Assembly: GCF_038051995.1 (NCBI RefSeq)
Contig: NZ_CP150290.1
Location: forward strand, 2,284,001-2,348,000
Length of the DNA: 64,000 bases
From: Paenibacillus sp. FSL H8-0537
GTDB taxonomy: Bacteria; Bacillota; Bacilli; Paenibacillales; Paenibacillaceae
Direction: 5' to 3'
Of the stretch, positions 8,195-18,241 are shown in pieces (position 1 is the stretch's first letter; each line of letters begins with the position of its first letter). Both the position numbers and the translations under genes were made by a program. Below the pieces are notes generated by a model. It saw only the letters and a program-made list of their open reading frames with translations. It was not told the DNA's origin and searched no databases.

Positions 8195-8560
8195 ATGACC
8201 ACCCAGGTAAATCAAGATTTGACCTATATTAAAATCGGCACACTCGAGGATTTTCGCGAACGAATGGGGCGGGTTATTCGCTTGAAACAAAAGGAGATTG
8301 CTGTGTTTCTTACAACCGACGGCACCTTGTATGCGCTGGACAATCGCAGTCCCCATCGCAGGGGAGGGCCGCTGGCGGAAGGCATGGTATCGGGACATTT
8401 TGTGCTGGACCCGTTATATGATTGGAAGATTGCGCTGGATAGCGGGCAGGTGCAGGCGCCTGATTCCGGCTTGGTGCAAACCTATCCACTGAAGGTGGAG
8501 GGCAAGAACGTACAGATGGGACTGACGCTAGAGCAAGCAAGGCAGCTCGGACTGGAATAA
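8195..8560 (+). CDS. nirD: Nitrite reductase small subunit with degenerate Rieske site
   Basis: A 121-residue Rieske-fold protein that partners NirB. The family signature is easy to see (LDNRSPHRRGGPLAEGMVSG and PLYDWKIALDSG), but the cluster ligands are mostly lost. The positions that are Cys-x-His and Cys-x2-His in cluster-bearing NasE-type proteins are S52, H54, D72 and Y75 here. It therefore probably keeps the fold without a [2Fe-2S] centre, as known for the enterobacterial NirD. A GCGAGGAG site precedes the ATG. The gene lies 67 bases after nirB and is expected to be co-transcribed. Confidence 0.88.
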   Translation: MTTQVNQDLTYIKIGTLEDFRERMGRVIRLKQKEIAVFLTTDGTLYALDNRSPHRRGGPLAEGMVSGHFVLDPLYDWKIALDSGQVQAPDSGLVQTYPLKVEGKNVQMGLTLEQARQLGLE

Positions 8561-8600
8561 TAGAGGCAAGTATCTTAAATGAACAAAGGAGGTTTATCTA

Positions 8601-9230
8601 TTGAATACGGCGACGCTTAACAGAGAAGGTGATCAAGGCAAGAAGGGTTTCGGAGAGTGTGCGTGCTGCAGTGGCAACCACCTGCTGCATGCACTTTTGG
8701 AGCAGAAGGAGCGGCAGGACATCGGCATTCAGCCGGAGAAGCTGAAAGCGGCAGATTGGAGCGAGCAGTCAATTGCCGGAATGGTGCGGCAGCTCATGTT
8801 TGGCTATCATCTGTTTCTCAGAGCCGAGCTGCCGTTGCTGCATGAATTGACGGCGCTCATTACGAGCGTTCATGGCAGCCAGCACCGCCAGCTGATTGAG
8901 CTGCAGCAGCGCTTCCATGCTTTAAAGGCTTTGCTGGAGCAGCATTTGATTGACGAGGAAGAATGCTTTTTCCCGCTTATTCTGAAATATGAGCGGCGCA
9001 ATTCTGCTAGTGCATTTAGGCAGGCGAAGCAAATGGTCGAGAAGCTTGAAGGCGACCATAGGCGGATCGGCAATATGCTGCTGCATATTAGGCTGGCTTC
9101 GGCGCATTATATGCTGCCAGATGATGCGTGTGAAGCTTTCGCTTATACGTACAGCAGGCTGAGGCAGCTGGAAGCAAAGCTGCTGGAGCATATCCGGCTG
9201 GAAAATCATTATTTATTTTATAGATTGTGA
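8601..9230 (+). CDS. Hemerythrin-domain iron-sulfur cluster repair protein (RIC/ScdA family)
   Basis: A 209-residue, mainly helical protein with the spaced His/Glu pairs of a di-iron hemerythrin-like four-helix bundle. These include VHGSQHRQL, LEQHLIDEEECFFP, EGDHRRIGNML and LEHIRLENHYLF. It fits the YtfE/ScdA/RIC group, which repairs iron-sulfur clusters damaged by nitric oxide or oxidants. The N-terminal segment with CACCSGN looks like a reduced form of the ScdA_N Cys motif. The start is TTG at 8601 with a consensus AAAGGAGG nine bases before it; no ATG fits better. It sits 40 bases behind nirD. Its TGA stop lies inside the Fnr box of the next operon. Placement after nitrite reductase fits defence against NO made from nitrite. 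Confidence 0.82.
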   Translation: MNTATLNREGDQGKKGFGECACCSGNHLLHALLEQKERQDIGIQPEKLKAADWSEQSIAGMVRQLMFGYHLFLRAELPLLHELTALITSVHGSQHRQLIELQQRFHALKALLEQHLIDEEECFFPLILKYERRNSASAFRQAKQMVEKLEGDHRRIGNMLLHIRLASAHYMLPDDACEAFAYTYSRLRQLEAKLLEHIRLENHYLFYRL

Positions 9231-9268
9231 TAATTTTCACATTATAAAAAGGGATCTAGTTTTATACT
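9226..9268 (+). promoter_or_regulatory. Fnr-dependent promoter of pflB
   Basis: TGTGA-TAATTT-TCACA at 9226-9241 is a second perfect Fnr box. TATACT lies at 9263-9268. Centre-to--10 spacing is 29.5 bases, identical to the nirB promoter. The left arm overlaps the last codon and stop of the preceding gene. Confidence 0.85.
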
Positions 9269-9299
9269 GTAGCTATATAGGATATAGGAGGCGGAAAAG

Positions 9300-11573
9300 A
9301 TGGCTGTCAATCATACCGATCGCATTAAAGTGGCAGAATCTGCGGGCGCTTGGCGGGGCTTTGCAGCAGGAAAATGGCAGGAGCGCATTGATGTAAAGGA
9401 TTTTCTGGATCATAATCTGCAGCCTTATACAGGCAATGAGGCCTTTTTGGCAGGAGCCACTGAGGCAACGGTCGAGCTTTGGCAAAAAATCCAGCACCTC
9501 GTCAAGCAGGAGCGGGCAAACGGAGGTGTACTGGATATTGATCTAAATACAGTTTCGAGCATTACCGCCCACGCTCCCGGTTACATTGACCAGAAGAAGG
9601 AGCAGATTGTCGGGCTGCAAACCGACGCGCCATTGAAGCGCTCCATTCAGCCATTCGGCGGCATCAAAATGGTCGTTGATGCCTGCGAGGCTTACGGCTT
9701 CGAGCTGCCCGCCGAAATGATCAAAATGTTTACCGAGGTTCGCAAAACCCATAACCAAGGCGTGTTTGATGCCTACACCTCAGAAATGCGGGCAGCGCGC
9801 AAAGCAGGAATCATTACGGGGCTGCCAGATGCTTATGGACGCGGCCGAATTATTGGCGATTACCGCCGGGTAGCCTTGTATGGGGTCGATCGTCTCATCG
9901 TGGGTAAAAAGCAGGAGCTGCTGCTGCTGGAAACAGGCACGATGACGGAGGAGACAATTCGCGACCGAGAGGAAATATCCGAGCAAATCCGTTCGCTGCA
10001 AGAGCTTAAGCAGATGAGCCTTGCCTACGGCTGCAACATATCTAGGCCGGCAGCTACGGCGAAGGAAGCGTTCCAATGGCTGTATTTTGCTTATCTTGGG
10101 GCGATTAAGGAGCAGAACGGCGCGGCGATGAGCCTTGGGCGCGTTTCCAGCTTTCTCGATATTTATATCGAGCGCGATCGGCTGGAAGGAAGGCTGACGG
10201 AGGAGCAGGCACAGGAGCTGATGGATCATTTTGTCATGAAGCTGCGGATCGTGAAGTTTTTGCGGACACCGGACTATAATGAGCTGTTCAGCGGTGATCC
10301 GACCTGGGTGACAGAGTCGATTGGCGGCATGGCGGTCAATGGCCAGACGCGGGTGACGCGCAGCTCCTTCCGTATTCTTCATACTTTATACAATTTAGGT
10401 CCGGCACCGGAGCCGAATTTGACCGTACTGTGGTCAGCGAGCCTGCCGGAAGACTTCAAAAAATATTGCGCCAAGGTGTCGATTGAAACGAGCTCGATTC
10501 AATATGAAAATGATGACATTATGCGCCCGCAGTTCGGCGATGATTACGGCATTGCCTGCTGCGTCTCCGCGATGCGGATCGGCAAGCAGATGCAATTTTT
10601 CGGAGCTAGGGCGAACCTGGCAAAAGCGCTGCTCTATGCCATCAATGGTGGAGTAGATGAGGTATCCGGTATGCAGGTTGGGCCGGCATTTGCCCCGATC
10701 ACGAGCGATTTGCGCCTCGATTATCAAGAGGTGATGGGCAAATATGACGCTATGCTGGAATGGCTCGCTGGCCTATACATGAACACGCTGAACATCATCC
10801 ATTACATGCATGATAAATATGCATATGAGCGGCTGGAGATGGCGCTGCATGACCGCGAGATTTTGCGTACGATGGCATGCGGCATTGCGGGCTTGTCCGT
10901 TGTGGCGGACAGCTTGAGTGCAATCAAGCATGCGGTTGTTATTCCGCTTCGCAATGAAAACGGCATCGTTGTCGATTTTGACATTCAGGGCGAATATCCG
11001 ATGTACGGCAACAATGACGAGCGGGTAGACTGGATCGCTGTGCAGCTCACGGAAACGTTTATGAATAAGCTGCGCAAGCATCGCACCTACCGCGGCGCTT
11101 TGCCAACAATGTCGGTGCTGACGATCACATCGAACGTCGTGTATGGCAAAAAAACGGGCAGCACGCCGGATGGCAGAAAAGCAGGGGAACCTTTTGCGCC
11201 CGGCGCTAATCCGATGCATGGCAGAGACCGCAAGGGTGCGCTTGCCTCGCTCGCATCCGTTGCTAAAATTCCGTACGAGGATTGTCTCGACGGCATTTCC
11301 AATACGTTCTCGATTATTCCGAAGGCGCTCGGCAAGGAGCCGCTGACGCGCATTAACAATCTCGTTTCGCTGCTTGACGGTTATGCGGATAGCTCCGGCC
11401 ATCATTTAAACGTTAACGTATTTGAACGGGAGCAGCTGCTGGATGCGATGGAGCATCCGGAAAACTACCCGCAGCTGACGATTCGTGTATCAGGCTATGC
11501 CGTTAATTTTATTAAATTGACCCGCGAGCAGCAGCTCGATGTCATTAACCGCACGTTCCACGGCGCGGTATAG
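9300..11573 (+). CDS. pflB: Formate C-acetyltransferase (pyruvate formate-lyase)
   Basis: A 757-residue glycyl-radical enzyme that converts pyruvate and CoA to acetyl-CoA and formate in anaerobic metabolism. The adjacent catalytic cysteines are C420 and C421 in [14 protein letters not shown]. The radical glycine is G732 in RVSGYAVNF near the C-terminus. Length and both motifs are full and normal, so it should be active once charged by PflA. A strong GATATAGGAGG site precedes the ATG. The activase gene begins 16 bases after the stop. Expression should be Fnr-driven from the promoter at 9226-9268. Confidence 0.96.
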   Translation: MAVNHTDRIKVAESAGAWRGFAAGKWQERIDVKDFLDHNLQPYTGNEAFLAGATEATVELWQKIQHLVKQERANGGVLDIDLNTVSSITAHAPGYIDQKKEQIVGLQTDAPLKRSIQPFGGIKMVVDACEAYGFELPAEMIKMFTEVRKTHNQGVFDAYTSEMRAARKAGIITGLPDAYGRGRIIGDYRRVALYGVDRLIVGKKQELLLLETGTMTEETIRDREEISEQIRSLQELKQMSLAYGCNISRPAATAKEAFQWLYFAYLGAIKEQNGAAMSLGRVSSFLDIYIERDRLEGRLTEEQAQELMDHFVMKLRIVKFLRTPDYNELFSGDPTWVTESIGGMAVNGQTRVTRSSFRILHTLYNLGPAPEPNLTVLWSASLPEDFKKYCAKVSIETSSIQYENDDIMRPQFGDDYGIACCVSAMRIGKQMQFFGARANLAKALLYAINGGVDEVSGMQVGPAFAPITSDLRLDYQEVMGKYDAMLEWLAGLYMNTLNIIHYMHDKYAYERLEMALHDREILRTMACGIAGLSVVADSLSAIKHAVVIPLRNENGIVVDFDIQGEYPMYGNNDERVDWIAVQLTETFMNKLRKHRTYRGALPTMSVLTITSNVVYGKKTGSTPDGRKAGEPFAPGANPMHGRDRKGALASLASVAKIPYEDCLDGISNTFSIIPKALGKEPLTRINNLVSLLDGYADSSGHHLNVNVFEREQLLDAMEHPENYPQLTIRVSGYAVNFIKLTREQQLDVINRTFHGAV

Positions 11574-11589
11574 AAAGGAGGCCCTAAGC

Positions 11590-12378
11590 ATGTTAGGCAG
11601 AATCCATTCCTTTGATACGTTTGGAACCGTCGATGGACCGGGCATTCGTTTCGTGCTTTTTATGCAGGGCTGCGCTTTGCAATGCCAGTTTTGCCACAAC
11701 CCGGATACGTGGGATACTGGAGCAGGAAAACAGGTGACGGTCGACGATATTTTGCGGGAAATAGAGCCCTATGTGCCGTATTACCGCCGCTCTGGCGGCG
11801 GCATTACGGTTACGGGAGGAGAGCCGACGCTGCAGGCGCCATTCGTAACCGAGCTGTTCAAAGCGTGCAAGCAGCGCTGGGGGCTGCATACGACACTTGA
11901 TTCGTCAGGGTTTTGTGAACCGAATCATGCGGAGCCGCTTATGGCGGTTACTGATCTGGTGCTTCTGGATTTGAAAATGATCGATTCCGCTAAGCATGAG
12001 CTGCTAACTAGTCGTCCGAACGAGCGGATATTGCGTTTCGCAGCCGCTTTGAGCTCGTGGAAGCAGCCAGTGTGGATTCGGCATGTACTCATTCCGCAGG
12101 TGACCGATGGCAGCGACGATTTGCGCGCGCTAGGCGCTTATATCAGCGCGCTTCAATCGGTTGAGAAATTCGAGATTTTGCCCTATCACCGAATGGGAGT
12201 TTACAAGTGGCAGCAGCTTGGCCGCGAATATCCGCTGGAGGGCATTCCGAGCCCGACGGAGCAGGAGGTCGCGCGGGCTTACCGGCTCGTGCAGGAGGGT
12301 GGTATTCATGCGGCGTCGCAAATAGTAGAAGTGGGGAGCATAGAAAAGAAGCAGCCTATCGGCCGATTGCTCGGCTGA
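11590..12378 (+). CDS. pflA: Pyruvate formate-lyase activating enzyme
   Basis: A 262-residue radical SAM enzyme that places the glycyl radical on PflB. The cluster motif is C28-x3-C32-x2-C35 (MQGCALQCQFCHNPD), and TVTGGEPTLQ is the SAM-binding GGE block. I chose ATG 11590 because AAAGGAGG lies eight bases upstream; the frame extends further up only by running over the end of pflB. PflB and PflA overlap in no codon but are clearly one operon. The stop codon lies within the left arm region of the terminator hairpin. Confidence 0.95.
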   Translation: MLGRIHSFDTFGTVDGPGIRFVLFMQGCALQCQFCHNPDTWDTGAGKQVTVDDILREIEPYVPYYRRSGGGITVTGGEPTLQAPFVTELFKACKQRWGLHTTLDSSGFCEPNHAEPLMAVTDLVLLDLKMIDSAKHELLTSRPNERILRFAAALSSWKQPVWIRHVLIPQVTDGSDDLRALGAYISALQSVEKFEILPYHRMGVYKWQQLGREYPLEGIPSPTEQEVARAYRLVQEGGIHAASQIVEVGSIEKKQPIGRLLG

Positions 12379-12397
12379 AGGGCTGCTTCTTTTTTTC
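12345..12397 (+). terminator. Terminator of the pfl operon
   Basis: AAGAAGCAGCC at 12345-12355 pairs with GGCTGCTTCTT at 12381-12391, followed by a long T run. The left arm lies in the last codons of pflA. Confidence 0.85.
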
Positions 12398-12416
12398 TTC
12401 CAATCGCTCTATATTT

Positions 12417-12659
12417 TCAGCGAATCGATTGATTAACGGCCAACTCTTGTAAAAGCAATTCGCTGCTTTTCTCCAGCTGCATAGGATATAAATGAACATT
12501 AGCGGGGGCTAGGTCTTGCTTGCGATCGGATTTGGCACTATCGTCATTGTGGGAATGGCCCTCATAATAAACAATTTGGACAAGGCTAAAAAGTACCCGA
12601 CCTTTTGGAGATAAGCCTACGATTATTCTCTTGCTCATGGAGCGTAAGCAGCAGCCCAT
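12417..12659 (-). CDS. Small hypothetical protein (weakly supported)
   Basis: An 80-codon minus-strand frame; a second ATG at 12638 would give about 73 residues (MSKRIIVGLSPKGRVLF...). Codon use is plausible and the sequence is mixed rather than repetitive, with IVYYEGHSHND in the middle. There is no clear ribosome site. It lies after the terminator of the SET-domain gene, so it would need its own promoter. No family is recognised, and it may be a chance frame. Confidence 0.25.
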   Translation of the reverse strand: MGCCLRSMSKRIIVGLSPKGRVLFSLVQIVYYEGHSHNDDSAKSDRKQDLAPANVHLYPMQLEKSSELLLQELAVNQSIR

Positions 12660-12665
12660 GCATAA

Positions 12666-12715
12666 AAAGCCCGAAGGACGAGCACTAATTTCCTAGTGCC
12701 TATCTTCCGGGCTTT
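12666..12715. terminator. Terminator after the SET-domain gene
   Basis: AAAGCCCG (12666-12673) pairs with CGGGCTTT (12708-12715), and GCACTA/TAGTGC closes the inner loop. On the minus strand it ends in a T run just past the SET gene. It may also act on plus-strand transcripts. Confidence 0.8.
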
Positions 12716-12737
12716 CATACTTCCACACCTGGCTATG

Positions 12738-13136
12738 CTAATCTGCTTTATTCGCGCCTTGTTCCTCATTAAACCAAAGAGGGTCTTCGCAATCGACTTC
12801 GCCGTTATAGTTAATCAGCAGTTCTTCGCCTGCCTTAATATCGGTAAAGGCAAAAAAGTCTACCGTTAAATTGTCAAAATTAAGCTCATAGAACGTGTTC
12901 GGCGTATACGAGTGATTAAACAGCATGCCGTAGCCCAGCAAAAGAGCGGAATGGTTTGCTCCATATTCAAAAGCGTAGTCGGCAAAAATCGTTTTCTCAA
13001 GATGGACATGCTCCTCGTTCTCGTAAGGAAGGACCGGTGCTTCGTGAATAAGCGCGCCCTCGGCGATGTCCTGGGTGGCGAATACGCCGCGGTTCAGCTC
13101 GCCATTGCTGAGCTGGGAAGTTCGAATTTCAATCAT
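12738..13136 (-). CDS. SET domain-containing protein
   Basis: A 132-residue single-domain protein. It shows the SET-fold landmarks: NRGVFATQDIAEGALIHEAPV at the start, a central FNHSYTPN block (the NHS...N cofactor-binding motif), and KAGEELLINYNG near the end. In eukaryotes these domains methylate lysines. Small bacterial versions are common, and their substrates are mostly unknown. On the minus strand it stands alone, with its own terminator downstream. The 313 bases upstream (13137-13449) hold its promoter region and that of the plus-strand gene at 13450; two GGTACTAT copies near 13256-13279 are the only pattern I noticed there. Confidence 0.82.
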   Translation of the reverse strand: MIEIRTSQLSNGELNRGVFATQDIAEGALIHEAPVLPYENEEHVHLEKTIFADYAFEYGANHSALLLGYGMLFNHSYTPNTFYELNFDNLTVDFFAFTDIKAGEELLINYNGEVDCEDPLWFNEEQGANKAD

Positions 13137-13449
13137 GAAAGTATCCTCTGTCCACTAAAGCATATAATGGAATTCTTTTTCTCAACATTATAGCCCGCTT
13201 TCGCTAAAAATAGCAATGCTGCTTCATTCAGTCGCTCCAATTTTGCTTTTCCGAAGGTACTATAAAAACATGGTACTATTGCGGTTAAGCCTCCTCTTGT
13301 ATAGTTAAGTTAGTCATATATAGCAAGCATACATACCGCTGTTTAACAATATAAGCATTTATAAGATGCACCCTCATAATCGGCTTTTAGTGAGCGATTT
13401 CGCTATAGATAAGGAATATTCGCCAGGGGCAGAAAGGTGACTTGACACC

Positions 13450-13725
13450 ATGAACAGAGCTTTGACAAGGCAGAAGGAGCTGCAGCACAAGGCCGCTGTA
13501 CTCAAACAATTTGAAGTCTATGGTTATCAGGTCGCCTATTATGTGCTGGAGAATGAAGCGCAGGCAGCGCAGGCAGTCATGCAGGCTCTCAAGCAATTAT
13601 TTCAGGATGAGCAATTTTTCAAGCAGCCACAGCCTGAACAAAAACAGCAGACAAAACGAGCTGTCATGAAGCATTCCTTGCTTAGCAAATTCGCTGCTCA
13701 GCCATCCTCGCTCGGAATCATATAA
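13450..13725 (+). CDS. Small hypothetical protein (Paenibacillus-type)
   Basis: A 91-residue protein with an AGAAAGGTGA ribosome site ten bases before the ATG, which makes it a credible gene. The middle, YGYQVAYYVLENEAQAAQAV followed by MQALKQLFQDEQFF, is helical and faintly recalls region 2 of ECF sigma factors, though the DNA-binding parts are absent. The tail is Gln- and Lys-rich. I do not recognise a family and assign no function. It is monocistronic, ending before the terminator at 13853. Confidence 0.6.
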   Translation: MNRALTRQKELQHKAAVLKQFEVYGYQVAYYVLENEAQAAQAVMQALKQLFQDEQFFKQPQPEQKQQTKRAVMKHSLLSKFAAQPSSLGII

Positions 13726-13852
13726 ACTAGAAGCAGCTGCTATAGCAGCCCGCTCCCCGCTTTTTCACGTACAACAGCAGCTGTCATGCTATCCAATCCA
13801 ATTGAACCAAGACAGCTTTGAGCGCAAGCGCCGCACATTACAAGCTGCAATA

Positions 13853-13898
13853 AAACACCCTCCGAAATTCCCAAACAGGCGAATTTCGGAGGGTGTTT
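13853..13898. terminator. Bidirectional terminator between converging genes
   Basis: AAACACCCTCCGAAATTC pairs perfectly over 18 bp with its complement at 13881-13898 around a 10-nt loop. T runs are present on both strands. It serves the small gene at 13450 and the arabinofuranosidase from the other side. Confidence 0.9.
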
Positions 13899-13920
13899 CA
13901 GTTAAGCCGGCTTGAAGCGC

Positions 13921-15709
<1,789 letters not shown>

Positions 15710-16612
15710 ATGTACTTAACGACGAATGCAGAATCGCTTCGTGTATATGAAGCGCTGGCGAGCGAGGTTCGCCTGCAAATTATTGATTTGCTGGATGAGC
15801 GTGAACGGCATATTAAGGAGCTGGCAGCGGAGCTTTATTTGAGCAGCGCGATTGTCAGCACCCATGTGAGCAAGCTTCAGCAGGCGGGTATTGTGACGAG
15901 CAAAATGAAGCGCGTAGGTGGCGGAACGTATAAATACTGCTCACTTTCGGCCGAATATTTGCAAATCAGGCTGTCGAGGCCAAATGACCAGAAGCGAAAA
16001 AATATGGAAACGATGCTGCCGGTCGGCCATTATACCGATGTAGCTGCCTTTCCAACCTGCGGCATTGCAACAGCGGAGAAGCTAATCGGACAATATGATA
16101 ATCCTAAATATTTTTTGGACCCGGAGCGAATGAATGCCGGCATTTTATGGTTTGCCAGAGGATATGTCGAATATAAGGTGCCCAATCATCTATTTGTTGA
16201 TCAACGGGTGCAGGAATTGGAAATTTCACTGGAGATTGGCTCCGAAGCGCCACAAATTAATGAAAATTGGCCGTCGGATATTCGCTTTTTTATCAATGGC
16301 CTGTATTTGGGCGAATGGACGAGTCCGGGTGACTTTGGACGTGTGCGTGGACGGCTGTCACCGGATTGGTGGCAGGGCGATGTGAATCAATATGGCTTAT
16401 TGAAGGTGCTGCGTCTCAATGCGAATGGCACCTTCATTGATGGCTTGCAAATATCCGAGCTGACGATTCATGATTTGGATTGGGAGACCCCGTTTCTGAC
16501 GCTTCGCATCAGCGCCGAGGAAAGTGTTCCGGGCAGGGGAGGATTAACCTTGTACGGCAAGGGGTTTGGCAATTACAATCAAGATATAAGAATTCGTACC
16601 TATTATGAATAA
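15710..16612 (+). CDS. ArsR-type winged-helix regulator with large C-terminal domain
   Basis: A 300-residue protein taking ATG 15710, which has AATAGGA upstream; an upstream ATG at 15644 adds 22 unlikely residues. The first 90 residues are an ArsR helix-turn-helix (LASEVRLQIIDLLDERERHI, then LSSAIVSTHVSKLQQAGIV). The rest is about 200 residues with no metal-binding Cys pattern, containing CGIATAEKLIGQYDN and a beta-rich part with FINGLYLGEWTSPGDFG. This architecture occurs next to glycosidase genes in Paenibacillaceae, which suggests sugar rather than metal sensing. Divergence from abfA makes that gene the likely target. Confidence 0.75.
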   Translation: MYLTTNAESLRVYEALASEVRLQIIDLLDERERHIKELAAELYLSSAIVSTHVSKLQQAGIVTSKMKRVGGGTYKYCSLSAEYLQIRLSRPNDQKRKNMETMLPVGHYTDVAAFPTCGIATAEKLIGQYDNPKYFLDPERMNAGILWFARGYVEYKVPNHLFVDQRVQELEISLEIGSEAPQINENWPSDIRFFINGLYLGEWTSPGDFGRVRGRLSPDWWQGDVNQYGLLKVLRLNANGTFIDGLQISELTIHDLDWETPFLTLRISAEESVPGRGGLTLYGKGFGNYNQDIRIRTYYE

Positions 16613-16660
16613 CCCCCAAACACTTCAATGGAATAGCTGGATGAAACAGGAGGGATCGTA

Positions 16661-18238
16661 ATGGCGCCTTATTGTCGTGTGCTCATTGTAGATGATGAAA
16701 TATTAGTCAGACAAGGCATTAAGCACTTATTGAATTGGGAAAAGGAAGGCTTTCAAATCGTCGGCGAGGCGGCGAGCGGCACGGAGGCGCTGGAGAAAAT
16801 TCAGCAGCTGGAGCCGCATATCGTAATAACCGATATCGTCATGCCTGTCATGGATGGCGCGGAGCTGACAAGAATTGTAAAGGCGAGATTCCCGGAAATT
16901 GAAGTGATTGTGCTTAGCAGCTTTGGAGAATTTGATTATGTGAGATCGACATTTCAAAGCGGCGTTGCCGATTATATATTGAAGCCTAAGCTGGAGGCGA
17001 CCCATCTGCTTGAAGTATTAAAGCGCACTGCGCAGCGGATTCCTTCACTGAAGCTGGAGCATGCACCAACTGATAAAGACACAACGGTACAGGTAGTGCT
17101 GGATATGCTGATGGATGGCTTCGGCGTAGAGCTTGAGGAGGCGGTGGGGGCAGAAGCGTTCCCTTATGACAGCTTCTGGATGCTTGGTGCAGAATGCAAG
17201 CCTTCTGGAGATAAAAAGGCCATGCTAGCCGTAGCTGAGCTTCTGAAAAAAAGGATACAGTCGGAGCTCGTCGTTTCGCTAGAAGAGTCGGTCCATTATT
17301 CGCTTAGGGCGGAAGCTGGGCGCTTCGTGCTGCTCATTAATTTGAACAAGCAGGAAAGCCCGCAGCTTGCCGCTGCCGTACGAAGACTGGATGAGTGGAC
17401 GGGCGAGCAAATGCTTGAAGCGCGATGGACACTGGGCGAGCCGTTCAGCCATTATACCGAGGTGGGGGACCATTTCAAGCTCAGCTTTCTGAAAATGAGC
17501 GACTACCGCTTTTTTCTGGCTGACCCGGATCGTGTGCTTATTGCAGGGGAGCTGCCATATATGCCGCCTGTAGAGGATAAGTTTGATTTGCCGCGGTTTT
17601 CCGAGCAGCTGAGCAAGCAGCAGTTTGAGAGCGCTTTTAGCGACCTGCTTGCTTATGTGCAGGGTGCCCCGCATTTTTATAAGAAGGATGTATTTGAGTT
17701 TAAATCATTCCTTAGCAATGTTATTTTTAATATGACGATTGTAGTGGGCCGCCTGGAGGTGGATGCCGCGCATTTGGAAGAGGCGAAATACCGCTATTTC
17801 AAGGAAATTGGCGACGCCTCGCATATAAGCGAAGCCATCGTGTTAATGGAGGCATTCGTGAGCGAAGCGGAGACTGTACTGTCAACCCGCAAGCAGGGAG
17901 CAGGCAATCCGAATATGGCAATGCTGCTTGCTTATATTGGCGAGCATTTTGCTGAGCCGCTAAGTCTGACGGAGCTGGCGAAGCATTTTCATTTTAACCC
18001 TTCTTATTTGTCTACGTATTTCAGTGCGCATAATAATGAAGGCTTTAGTGAATATTTGAACAAAATTCGGGTGGAGAAGGCGGCAGAGCTGCTGCTAGCC
18101 GATACGGCATCCATTTCAGAAATAAGCGGCATGGTGGGGTACTCGGATCATAGTTATTTTACAAAAGTGTTCAAAAAGATAACGGGCTTGTCACCTAGCC
18201 ATTATCGCAAACAACATGTCAATCAGAAAAGGGACTAG
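16661..18238 (+). CDS. Response regulator, YesN type (receiver plus AraC DNA-binding domain)
   Basis: A 525-residue regulator. Residues 1-125 are a receiver with acidic pocket VDDE, phospho-acceptor Asp in ITDIVMPVMDG and the KPK lysine. The middle 280 residues are the variable linker of this group. The last 100 are a double helix-turn-helix AraC domain (LTELAKHFHFNPSYLSTYF and IRVEKAAELL...VGYSDHSYFTKVFKKITG). It is four bases from the sensor kinase gene and directly upstream of a CUT1 transporter and a GH2 enzyme, so it most likely activates them on a sugar signal. Confidence 0.92.
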   Translation: MAPYCRVLIVDDEILVRQGIKHLLNWEKEGFQIVGEAASGTEALEKIQQLEPHIVITDIVMPVMDGAELTRIVKARFPEIEVIVLSSFGEFDYVRSTFQSGVADYILKPKLEATHLLEVLKRTAQRIPSLKLEHAPTDKDTTVQVVLDMLMDGFGVELEEAVGAEAFPYDSFWMLGAECKPSGDKKAMLAVAELLKKRIQSELVVSLEESVHYSLRAEAGRFVLLINLNKQESPQLAAAVRRLDEWTGEQMLEARWTLGEPFSHYTEVGDHFKLSFLKMSDYRFFLADPDRVLIAGELPYMPPVEDKFDLPRFSEQLSKQQFESAFSDLLAYVQGAPHFYKKDVFEFKSFLSNVIFNMTIVVGRLEVDAAHLEEAKYRYFKEIGDASHISEAIVLMEAFVSEAETVLSTRKQGAGNPNMAMLLAYIGEHFAEPLSLTELAKHFHFNPSYLSTYFSAHNNEGFSEYLNKIRVEKAAELLLADTASISEISGMVGYSDHSYFTKVFKKITGLSPSHYRKQHVNQKRD

Positions 18239-18241
18239 TGC

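Noticed and set aside
12912..13193. Plus-strand 93-codon frame over the SET-domain gene
   Set aside because: The minus strand encodes a clear SET domain with motifs in order, so the plus frame is a shadow.
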